Shown here: one piece after another, positions 31,127-39,019 of the stretch
How positions within the stretch are numbered: the first letter of the stretch is position 1
Layout of the letters: the number at the start of each line of letters is the position of its first letter
The notes under the pieces: model-generated
What the model saw: the letters and a program-made list of their open reading frames with translations, nothing else
Told to the model about the DNA's origin: nothing
The model's database searches: none
NCBI RefSeq assembly: GCF_000378625.1
Contig: NZ_KB905169.1
Location: 62,001 to 126,000 of the forward strand
DNA length: 64,000 nucleotides
Origin: Colwellia piezophila ATCC BAA-637
GTDB taxonomy: Bacteria; Pseudomonadota; Gammaproteobacteria; Enterobacterales; Alteromonadaceae
Direction of reading: 5' to 3'
Program-made: the position numbers and the translations under genes

Positions 31127-33589
31127 TTACTTTTTCAAAAACCGTCTGAACCCTGCTAAACCACCTAGCAATATCATACCGATGAAACCAAATGAACCAC
31201 TATCAGGTTTTTCTTGTTCATGCTTTTTAACCATTGCTGTAATGGTGAAAGTAGAAACAGAAGTTTCAAATTGCTCATCGCTGTCTGGCTTAGTTTCATC
31301 ATTCTTCACCTTAACTGTAAAAGTCATCAGTGTGTCAATGTTAAACTCAGGCACAATCATGGTTGCTGCAGCGGTAGTAGTATCAGATAAAGTGTACCAG
31401 CTTGCATTTACTGATTTACCGTTCGAAGTGTTTACCCCTGAACTGTTCCAAGAGTATGTTAGTGGACGACCTTCATTATCCATTGAAGCACTTGCATCAA
31501 ATACAATGGTTTCTCCTGAAGCCATGTATGGATACTCTACACCGTCAAATACGGCATAACCATTTGCTTCGTTTCTGCCAAGCATTTCTGCGCTAGCGGT
31601 TACTATAGCGGGAGTTTTAAACACAGTGATAGTGTAAGGTAAACTTTGAGTTTCGCCTGAACCCTCTATCATTAGTTCAATTACGATATCTTCAGCTTCA
31701 GTCATATCTGGCGCTGTAAAGGAAGCTGTTTGGCCATCTGCAGTTAAGGTTACGGTTGGTCCTGAAAGTTGGCTCCAACTATAGGTGCCAACTTCAGCGT
31801 TTGGTAAAGATGCAGTCGCATCAATAGTTACTTCATCTGCAGGATAAGCTTCTGCGCTATCATCGGAAAACATAATACTTACATTTTTAGTATTATCTAA
31901 AGGATGACCATCGTTAACATCTAAAACGCTATCACCGTCATCATCATTATCTAACAATAAGCCAGAATTATCCTGACAGGTTTGGTCACACGTCGCTAAG
32001 AAATCATCAGGCATGCCATCACTATCGGTATCAGTAACTGCTGCCGCATTATTTGGAAAATCATCAGCATCATTAATTACGCCATCGCCATCAGTGTCGC
32101 CACCAATAGGTTGTTCAATTAATGAGAAGTCATCTGCCCATATTTGAGATAAAGCCGTATCCTTAACAATATCGGTTTCTTCACCTACAGTTCTTATAAA
32201 TATTTTAAAGGCTTCAGTAACATCAATATCTGTTGGCGCAGTAAAGGTATCTTCAACCAGTACCCAAGCGCCATCAGATGGAACTTCATTTGTTAAGGCT
32301 ATGGAAGTAACGACAAGTTCTCCGGTAGCAACACCATCGTCATCTACTTTTTCTTCACCTGCTTTGTCATGACCATCAGGATAAACTGCAAGCGGTGCGT
32401 CGATTTTGGTATAACTATATCCCCAAAGTAACGGACTTATTGCGGCAGCATTAGCTGATACATTATATAAACCACCTGGGTTAATACTGGCAATTTGGCG
32501 AGAAAGGCCTGATTCATGACTATTACGAGCATGGTTCATGTAAAGATAAATACCGTCATACCCTTCTGGGGCAAGGGTACTTAAATTCTTCTCTATATTG
32601 GTTCGAGTATGATCCATATACCTTACCCAACCGTCTATGTGGTTGCCATATGTTTCTACAGTAGCAACAACGTTACCATCGGCATCAGTTCGGTCGGTGT
32701 AAAGTCCGTCGTAAGCTCCAGTATTTTTATTTGGTGTAGTACTAATTGCACCAAGCGTCCAACCACTGGTACCAAAATCCGTTAGCGTATCGATTTCACC
32801 TGCTGGAATATTTGGAAGCGGTTCGGTAATGCCGGTATCATCTTCAACTGGGTCAACAGTGTCACCCGGGGCATCAACCATAGTCATAGCTAAATTATCA
32901 ACCCACATCGGTGCACGGGCATCATTTTTAAAAATATCATCGCCAGTTAATGGGAAGGCTTCACTTGGAGGTGTTTGAATAAAGACACGAAATGGTTGTG
33001 TTAGATCAATATCCATTGGTGCGACAAAGGTATCGGTAACGGGTTGCCATGTGTAGTCAGATAAAACAATATTAGTAAGAGGAACAGTGGTAACTTCTGA
33101 AATACCATCCGTTACTGGTGCGCCTGTCTTGATATATGAATATGCCCAACGTAAGCTACCTTTATTAGCACCATCTCCAGACAAATTATAAGTTTTGCCG
33201 CCCTCAATATTATCAACTTGTCTACCTAAGCCATCAGCATCATTTTTACGCTTTTTATTATTACCTAATATATTTGTGTCATTACCTGCAGGAGGGAGCA
33301 TCACTCCGCTAGCAACAATAGAATTTTGAAAACGTCCCCAACCGCTTGTATTAAAATACGCTCTCATATTTTTAGCTACGCCGTCAGTCAGGATTTCATT
33401 CCAAGCTAAAATAGGATCAGGCATAGGCGCTGAATCAGCGTGCATATCAAGAAATCCCGTGTCAGAAAAACCAGTTAAGCCTTCTAAGTCATCAGAAAAA
33501 ATAACGGTATCGGCGAATGCCGAAACGCTGGTAAAAAGTAGTGTTGCTGCAACAGCTGCTGCGACTTTATTTTTTGAATATATTGTCAT
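31127..33589 (-). CDS. Large surface protein: duplicated binding-like modules, Ca-binding repeats, Ig-like domains, GlyGly-CTERM
   Basis: 820 residues with a signal peptide ending near SVSAFA. Two related modules of about 210-230 residues follow (about 28-240 and 265-495). Each has a Gly/Trp sentence (SGWGRFQNS; DGWVRYMDH), an LSRQI/LGRQV segment, a W-[AG]-Y-S-Y-[IT]-K motif (WAYSYIKTGAP; WGYSYTKIDAP), an ending [PI]-[MF]-WVDNL or IWADDF, and Asp-rich strands; this is the build of a carbohydrate-binding jelly roll. Next come thrombospondin-3-like Asp repeats (DTDGDGVIND, DTDSDGMPDD, about 498-565), then PKD/Ig-like domains (about 570-790). The tail GSFGFIGMILLGGLAGFRRFLKK is GlyGly-CTERM-like. 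No catalytic motif is visible. I infer a surface glycan-binding protein, perhaps the SusE/F-like component of the locus. An operator-like palindrome lies 110 bases upstream. Confidence 0.8.
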   Translation of the reverse strand: MTIYSKNKVAAAVAATLLFTSVSAFADTVIFSDDLEGLTGFSDTGFLDMHADSAPMPDPILAWNEILTDGVAKNMRAYFNTSGWGRFQNSIVASGVMLPPAGNDTNILGNNKKRKNDADGLGRQVDNIEGGKTYNLSGDGANKGSLRWAYSYIKTGAPVTDGISEVTTVPLTNIVLSDYTWQPVTDTFVAPMDIDLTQPFRVFIQTPPSEAFPLTGDDIFKNDARAPMWVDNLAMTMVDAPGDTVDPVEDDTGITEPLPNIPAGEIDTLTDFGTSGWTLGAISTTPNKNTGAYDGLYTDRTDADGNVVATVETYGNHIDGWVRYMDHTRTNIEKNLSTLAPEGYDGIYLYMNHARNSHESGLSRQIASINPGGLYNVSANAAAISPLLWGYSYTKIDAPLAVYPDGHDKAGEEKVDDDGVATGELVVTSIALTNEVPSDGAWVLVEDTFTAPTDIDVTEAFKIFIRTVGEETDIVKDTALSQIWADDFSLIEQPIGGDTDGDGVINDADDFPNNAAAVTDTDSDGMPDDFLATCDQTCQDNSGLLLDNDDDGDSVLDVNDGHPLDNTKNVSIMFSDDSAEAYPADEVTIDATASLPNAEVGTYSWSQLSGPTVTLTADGQTASFTAPDMTEAEDIVIELMIEGSGETQSLPYTITVFKTPAIVTASAEMLGRNEANGYAVFDGVEYPYMASGETIVFDASASMDNEGRPLTYSWNSSGVNTSNGKSVNASWYTLSDTTTAAATMIVPEFNIDTLMTFTVKVKNDETKPDSDEQFETSVSTFTITAMVKKHEQEKPDSGSFGFIGMILLGGLAGFRRFLKK

Positions 33590-33698
33590 AGTGTCTCTCT
33601 TTATTCAGTTCTTATGTTGAATTCAACTCGCTGATATTTTTATTATGTAGATACTTTATTATTATTTTGCATCCCTAACATTTACACCCTCAAAAAAC

Positions 33699-33718
33699 TA
33701 GGGAAAACGTTTTACCTA
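33699..33718. promoter_or_regulatory. Candidate LacI-type operator upstream of the surface-protein gene
   Basis: TAGGGAAAACGTTTTACCTA is a 20-base palindrome with one mismatched pair and a central CpG, about 110 bases upstream of the start codon at 33589. It is close to the site at 37393. Confidence 0.65.
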
Positions 33719-34034
33719 ATCTACACGGAAACAAACATTTGTAAATGGTTTTATGAAAATATTGCTAAAAAAACGACAACTCATATCAAGCGTTGATATG
33801 CTACAGCGTACACACATACTCTAAAGCCCTTAATTAAAGGGGGTTTAGATATGATTTACTACTTATATTTAGGTTGGTCATATTTTCTTAAAACCAATGA
33901 ACAATACAGAACAACGTTATCCCTTTCAAAGGATTGGTTGAATAATTTCATTCATTTGAAGAGGCAAAAGACCTGCTGTTGTGGCTTAGTAGATAAGGGG
34001 ATTAATTCAATAAGTATAGGGTCAACAATTGATT
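33719..34034. other. Intergenic stretch without a credible gene
   Basis: A 61-codon frame at 33851-34036 (+) follows AAAGGGGG, but its product has no recognisable pattern, three consecutive Cys and poor composition. A short inverted repeat (AAGCCCTT / AAGGGGGTTT region, about 33824-33846) overlaps its supposed ribosome-binding site. I do not call a gene. Confidence 0.4.
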
Positions 34035-34064
34035 AAGAAGTAGTGTCTATCGCCACTACTTCTT
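34035..34064. terminator. Hairpin downstream of the GH2 gene
   Basis: An 11-bp stem AAGAAGTAGTG / CACTACTTCTT with an 8-base loop lies 16 bases beyond the GH2 stop at 34081. The T-tract is short on both strands (TTCTTA), so this is a probable but not textbook terminator. Confidence 0.6.
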
Positions 34065-34080
34065 ATTGAAAACTAACGCT

Positions 34081-37000
34081 TTAGTTAACTGATTTGGCTT
34101 TTAGAATAAAAGCAAAACTAAGCGGTTTATCAGCACGTACAAAGTATTTCTTCATTGTTTTACCTCCCCAGCTATTATCTCCGCCAACGCCATGAATTTT
34201 CAAGTCTAAATTAACGTTGATATAGCCACGCTCTGGTAAGTCATAATAATGCTTTCTACGTATTCTATCTGTCTCATCATTTTTTACTGTTGATTGGCTG
34301 GTAGAATATAAATCTGACTCATTGTAAGGCCATGCTCTAAAATTAAAGGGTTGTAGGCCTTGAATGTTTAATTTAACTTTATCATTTGAAAAGCTGACGT
34401 TTCTCACATCACTGCGATTGGTACTGTCTGTTGCAGAAACATAAGCAACTTGAAATGTTGCCAAGGTCTTTTGATAATTGCCAACTTTGGCGGCGGTTTT
34501 TCTGTCAGGATAATTCTCAAATGGTCCTCTACCGTACCAATTAATATTTGATAGTGATTTATCAAGCGCCAACCGCATACCAAATTTTGGCATAAATTTA
34601 TGCTGAATGCGCGCTGGATCAGGTGTGTAATTACCCGTCACTTGCACTTCTCCTTCACCATTTATACGGTAAGTTAATTGATAAAGCGCATTATTTACCA
34701 CCAAACGCGCAAGTACGTTAACTTCAACCAAGCTTGAACTTATCTGCTTTACCTTTACTGAGCTAACTTGACGATAAGCAGCTGCATTTAGCCATGGAGC
34801 CATGCGCTCAATAAATTTATTACGTGCTTGGTTATTGTTTACCGGTTTCCAGAAATAAGGCGCAAGTGGCTCAACCAACAACTCCTGCCCGGCAACTTGA
34901 TAGCTGGTTAACTCACCCGTAATGCTATCAATACTTAAGGTAGTATTATTTGTTGTTATGGCTATAGCATCGTCGGTTTGCTTTACCTTAACCTTTTTTC
35001 CTGTTGAAGCGACAGACACAGGATATTGATACGCAGCAAGTACAAATTGCTCAAAAGCGAGTTCAAAACCTTTGTTAGACCACACGTTATCTTCTTTAGT
35101 ATGAGCTGATAATTCTAATAACAATTCATTGGCTGAAGTGTTGCCACCATAAGTAAACGGCACCTTAACAAGTGTTGACTTCCCAGGCGCTAACGAAAAA
35201 GTTAACTTTCCTTTCGCGATTACTTTTGATTGGCCTTTTTCTTGACTTTTAACCTGCCATACATAGTCATAAACATTGAGATCAGTAAAGTCAAAACGGT
35301 TAGATACTTTAATGATTAACGGATCACTAGTTTGTTCAAACCAAACATTTTGATGAACTTTTTTTGCTTCATAGTAACTTGGAAAAGGCTTTCTGTCGGA
35401 AGAGACAATGCCATTTAGCAAAAACTCTGCATCAGTTGGACTATCGCCAAAATCTCCACCATAAGACCATACTTCACGTTTAGGATTTAAGCTAAGTTTT
35501 GTTGGATCTTTACCATAGCTAACCATCGCGGTATTTTTCAGCCGAGCTAGCCCTTGATCTACCCAATCCCAAATTGCACCACCAACATAATTATCATGAG
35601 CATAAATTTTATCCCAATGCTCCTGAAAATTACCTAATGAATTGCCCATTGCATGGGCATATTCACGTTGAATGAAAGGTTTTTGTGTTTTATCCGATAT
35701 TTTAATAAATTCATCAACGCTATTTTTTCCTTCCAGGGTACGATAGCTTCTTTCGACAAAATCAGAAGCAGATGGATCCGTATCTGAAAGGATAGGCCTT
35801 GTTTTATCAATAGCTAAAATGGCATCTCGCATCGCGGTGAAATTACGCCCTGCGCCACCTTCATTACCCAGAGACCAAATAACAATAGCGGAGTAGTTTT
35901 TATTGGTGTGCACCATCGAAGTGGCCCTATCAACATGGGCAATAGTCCAGTCTGGGTTATCACCTAATATTTTATTACGCGTTTTATAACCATGACTTTC
36001 CTGGTTAGCATCATCAAGAACATATAACCCGTACTCATTCGCTAATTGATACCAACGATGATCATTAGGATAGTGACTGGTTCGAACAAGGTTAAAGTTA
36101 CCTTGTTTCATCAACTTTATATCAAGTTCCATGGTTTTTAAGTCAACAGTACGCCCCATTCTAGGGTGATGTTCGTGACGATTAACGCCTTTAATTTTAA
36201 TTGATTTGCCATTGACCCAAAACTGATTATCTTCAACTTTGCTTTCTTTAAAGCCAAATGACCAAGGAATATATTCTAGCGTTTTGCCATTCTCATCTAA
36301 CACGGCCAACATCATTGAATACAAAACAGGTGACTCTGCGCTCCAAAGACTGACATCTTTCAATGCTAAAGATAGTTTACCGAGTTGTTTATTATTCGAG
36401 ACTTTACTATTAGCTTTCTGCTTAGCGAGCAACTTACCCTCAGGAGAAAACAAGCTCATTTGCAGTGTATAACCTTTGAAATCTGTGTTTGTAACTGCGC
36501 TATCAAGTTCAAAATCAACTGTTAATTGTGCGTCTTGGTAATCATTTTTTAGATCGGTTGTGATCAAAAAGTCCTGCAAATAAACCTGTGGACGCGCAAT
36601 TAAACTAACCCCTCTAAATATGCCACTAAAGCGCCACATATCTTGCCCTTCAAGGTAACTACCATCTGACCATCGATAGACTTCAACTGCTAAATCATTT
36701 TCACCATTGACTAAGTATTTTGTAATATCAAACTCAGCTGGAGTCATACTGCCTTGGCTGTAGCCTACTTTCTTACCGTTAACCCAAAGATAGAATGCTG
36801 ATTTTACCCCCTGGAACTCTATAAAAACTTGTTTATCTAGTAGCCCATTTTCAACTATAAACTTACGCTTGTAACTGCCGACAGGGTTGCGATCATAAAA
36901 GTTAGTATAATTAGCAGGAGGCTCAGTCATTACCCTTGGTTGATCTTTAGCAAAAGGGTAAGGATGGTTAGTGTAAATTGGCCGACCATAACCTTGAGTT

Positions 37001-37332
37001 TGCCAATTACCTGGTACATCGATTTTAGCCCATTGGCTAACATCATAATCGCTTTTGTAAAAATCAGTTGGACGCTTATCTGGATGCCCTACCCAATTAA
37101 ACTGCCATTTACCATTAAGGGATTGAATTCGGTTAGATGAATTTTTATTGGTAGCATTTGCTTTATTTGCAAAAGGACGAATAAAAGCATGGCCATCAAC
37201 TTTGTTGCGACTAATAATTTGAGGATTTTCCCAATCGGGTACTGTTGAATTATTATCTGATGCCAGACTGTTTTCTACACTGCTTACTATCAGTAAAACA
37301 GTTATCAAGCACCTAACTTTAATACCTATCAT
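34081..37332 (-). CDS. GH2 LacZ-type beta-galactosidase-like enzyme
   Basis: 1083 residues, full LacZ length, with a signal peptide ending near NSLAS. Domain order is jelly roll (about 65-250), Ig-like, TIM barrel (about 370-650), Ig-like, and the C-terminal beta-galactosidase small-chain domain (about 790-1075). The predicted acid/base is Glu491 in SLGNEGG and the predicted nucleophile Glu557 in [22 protein letters not shown] and VRTSHYPND agree. It is only moderately similar to the lipoprotein GH2 at 3.8 kb, so the two probably act on different linkages or positions. It is expected to act in the periplasm. A palindromic site lies about 60 bases upstream. Confidence 0.94.
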   Translation of the reverse strand: MIGIKVRCLITVLLIVSSVENSLASDNNSTVPDWENPQIISRNKVDGHAFIRPFANKANATNKNSSNRIQSLNGKWQFNWVGHPDKRPTDFYKSDYDVSQWAKIDVPGNWQTQGYGRPIYTNHPYPFAKDQPRVMTEPPANYTNFYDRNPVGSYKRKFIVENGLLDKQVFIEFQGVKSAFYLWVNGKKVGYSQGSMTPAEFDITKYLVNGENDLAVEVYRWSDGSYLEGQDMWRFSGIFRGVSLIARPQVYLQDFLITTDLKNDYQDAQLTVDFELDSAVTNTDFKGYTLQMSLFSPEGKLLAKQKANSKVSNNKQLGKLSLALKDVSLWSAESPVLYSMMLAVLDENGKTLEYIPWSFGFKESKVEDNQFWVNGKSIKIKGVNRHEHHPRMGRTVDLKTMELDIKLMKQGNFNLVRTSHYPNDHRWYQLANEYGLYVLDDANQESHGYKTRNKILGDNPDWTIAHVDRATSMVHTNKNYSAIVIWSLGNEGGAGRNFTAMRDAILAIDKTRPILSDTDPSASDFVERSYRTLEGKNSVDEFIKISDKTQKPFIQREYAHAMGNSLGNFQEHWDKIYAHDNYVGGAIWDWVDQGLARLKNTAMVSYGKDPTKLSLNPKREVWSYGGDFGDSPTDAEFLLNGIVSSDRKPFPSYYEAKKVHQNVWFEQTSDPLIIKVSNRFDFTDLNVYDYVWQVKSQEKGQSKVIAKGKLTFSLAPGKSTLVKVPFTYGGNTSANELLLELSAHTKEDNVWSNKGFELAFEQFVLAAYQYPVSVASTGKKVKVKQTDDAIAITTNNTTLSIDSITGELTSYQVAGQELLVEPLAPYFWKPVNNNQARNKFIERMAPWLNAAAYRQVSSVKVKQISSSLVEVNVLARLVVNNALYQLTYRINGEGEVQVTGNYTPDPARIQHKFMPKFGMRLALDKSLSNINWYGRGPFENYPDRKTAAKVGNYQKTLATFQVAYVSATDSTNRSDVRNVSFSNDKVKLNIQGLQPFNFRAWPYNESDLYSTSQSTVKNDETDRIRRKHYYDLPERGYINVNLDLKIHGVGGDNSWGGKTMKKYFVRADKPLSFAFILKAKSVN

Positions 37333-37392
37333 TTATATCTATCCTGTCATTACTACTGCTGATTTCTAAATAGAGTACTTAAAAAACAAAGA

Positions 37393-37410
37393 AAGGACAA
37401 CGTTTTCCTT
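37393..37410. promoter_or_regulatory. Candidate LacI-type operator upstream of GH2
   Basis: AAGGACAACGTTTTCCTT is an 18-base palindrome with one mismatched pair around a central CpG, about 60 bases upstream of the GH2 start at 37332. Confidence 0.6.
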
Positions 37411-37569
37411 CTTCTACAGATATAAATAATATTGTCTGAATTAATTATGCTTACAGAGTTCAATGGGAGTTACTATTCAAGAGCCAACCCGTTGATATAG
37501 CCGTGCCTGGCTATCTGAATTGCAAGAAATTAAGTTATTAGAAATATGATAGGTGAATAAATACTGGTA

Positions 37570-37728
37570 ATACCATTTTGATTAAGTTTGTGATCTTGTT
37601 GTACGAAGGAAAAATAAATCATGGTAAGGCGCTTGATTGAGCAATAGCTGGCTATTGGGATTGAGAGCAACGCAATCTTGGATTATTTTAACCAGTACAA
37701 GTGAGCAGTAATTTAATTAAATTGGTAT
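37570..37728. mobile_element. 159-bp MITE-like element, copy 2
   Basis: The ends are ATACCATTTTGATTAA (37570-37585) and TTAATTAAATTGGTAT (37713-37728). Length and interior match copy 1 at 30857-31015, in the same orientation, with scattered substitutions. It lies between a GH2 gene and the regulator gene. Confidence 0.85.
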
Positions 37729-37742
37729 AAGTATTTAAGAGA

Positions 37743-37770
37743 AAGCCTAACTTATGCAATGGTTAGGCTT
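37743..37770 (-). terminator. Terminator of the LacI-family regulator gene
   Basis: A 9-bp stem AAGCCTAAC / GTTAGGCTT with a 10-base loop lies about 70 bases downstream of the regulator stop. The following minus-strand sequence is only moderately T-rich (TTCTCTT). Confidence 0.6.
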
Positions 37771-37839
37771 GAGAAAAATTGAATATGTATTTTAAAACGA
37801 TGTTCGAGCAATATTGAAAACCTTAACAACAAAGCTTCA

Positions 37840-38844
37840 TCATGATTTATCTTTTACTGAATCACGTATGACTAAATCAGCAATAAATAAATGAGTTTGT
37901 TTACTTGGTATTGCATCGGGTTCACTGAGCTTAATGGCTAAATTGGTCGCATAAATCGCCATTTCTTCAATGGGGTAATGCATAGTCGTTAAACGAGGTC
38001 GACAGGCAATACCAATAGACAAATCATCAAATCCAATCACCGATACATCTTCTGGCACACGTAAACCCGCATCAAACAAAGCATGTATAGCGCCTATAGC
38101 CATCAGGTCATTGTATGCTAACAAGGCATCAAACTTACACCCTTTAGCCAGTAATGCTTTAACAGCCTGCTCACCACCGTCCATATTAGAACTCGCTTCT
38201 TCAATATTGTTTTCTAGTAGCTTAATTCCATTTTTATCTAGAGTGCTCTTAATACCGTCAACCCGGTGACTAGGGTCTCTATTTTGATAAATACTCGTTA
38301 TTACGGCAAAGTTTTTATGCCCTGAATCAAGCAAATACTTGGTCGCAATTTGTGAACCAGATGTATTATCTAACCAGACACAACGATTAGCTATTTCAGG
38401 AATAAAACGATTAATTAATACTAAGCCCGGTATTTCACCGGCCAATTTTATTAGTATTTTCTCGTCTGAGTATTCACTGTGTAAAATAATGGCTTTGCAG
38501 TTGTTATCTCGAAGTGAGTCGATAGCTCTTAATTCAGACTCAGTCTCATATAAAGAATTTGCCATCAGTAACTTTAAGTTATTTTCTCGGGCTCCTTTTT
38601 CAACACCACTCGCTAAAGAGCCAAAAAATGACATCGATATTGACGGGGTAACCACGCCAATAGTATTTGAGGTATTGCCCGCTAAGGAACTCGCATTATT
38701 ATTAGGTCGATAACCCAATTCTTCAATGATCTTTTTAACACGAGCTCGACACGCATCTCCGACTTTTCCCTTGTTATGGATCACTCTGGAAACCGTCGCA
38801 ATAGAAACACCGGAAACTTTTGCAACATCATTGATTGTAGTCAT
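37840..38844 (-). CDS. LacI/GalR-family transcriptional regulator
   Basis: 334 residues, normal family length. The N-terminal helix-turn-helix reads TTINDVAKVSGVSIATVSRVIHNKGKVGDACRARVKKIIEELGYRPN-type sequence (residues 2-49), followed by the hinge ASSLAGN and IGVVTPSIS. The rest (about 60-330) is a periplasmic-binding-protein-like effector domain with DALLAYNDLMAIGA and VSVIGFDDLS. Such proteins usually repress catabolic genes until a sugar derived from the substrate binds. It sits between two GH2 genes and near several CpG-centred palindromes, so it is the best candidate for controlling the locus. No such palindrome is seen directly in front of its own gene. Confidence 0.95.
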   Translation of the reverse strand: MTTINDVAKVSGVSIATVSRVIHNKGKVGDACRARVKKIIEELGYRPNNNASSLAGNTSNTIGVVTPSISMSFFGSLASGVEKGARENNLKLLMANSLYETESELRAIDSLRDNNCKAIILHSEYSDEKILIKLAGEIPGLVLINRFIPEIANRCVWLDNTSGSQIATKYLLDSGHKNFAVITSIYQNRDPSHRVDGIKSTLDKNGIKLLENNIEEASSNMDGGEQAVKALLAKGCKFDALLAYNDLMAIGAIHALFDAGLRVPEDVSVIGFDDLSIGIACRPRLTTMHYPIEEMAIYATNLAIKLSEPDAIPSKQTHLFIADLVIRDSVKDKS

Positions 38845-38969
38845 AGTAAAATATCTGTTCTTGTTCAGTCGAGTGTAGAAATGTTGAATAACATTCAGAT
38901 AAAAATAGTATATCTGACAAATAAGCTACAAGCATCAAGAATATATGGGTATATAGTAATAATCATAGG

Positions 38970-39002
38970 TTAACCCAAATATCTTAAATGTATCTGGGTT
39001 AA
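38970..39002 (-). terminator. Hairpin downstream of the third GH2 gene
   Basis: TTAACCCA / TGGGTTAA (38970-38977 and 38995-39002), extended with mismatches by AATA/TATC, lies 18 bases beyond the GH2 stop at 39020. It separates this gene from the regulator promoter. Confidence 0.55.
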
Positions 39003-39019
39003 TTTATTAACATAGTTTA

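Noticed and set aside
33851-34036. 61-codon plus-strand frame after an AAAGGGGG sequence
   Set aside because: The product has no family pattern and its apparent ribosome-binding site is part of an inverted repeat.
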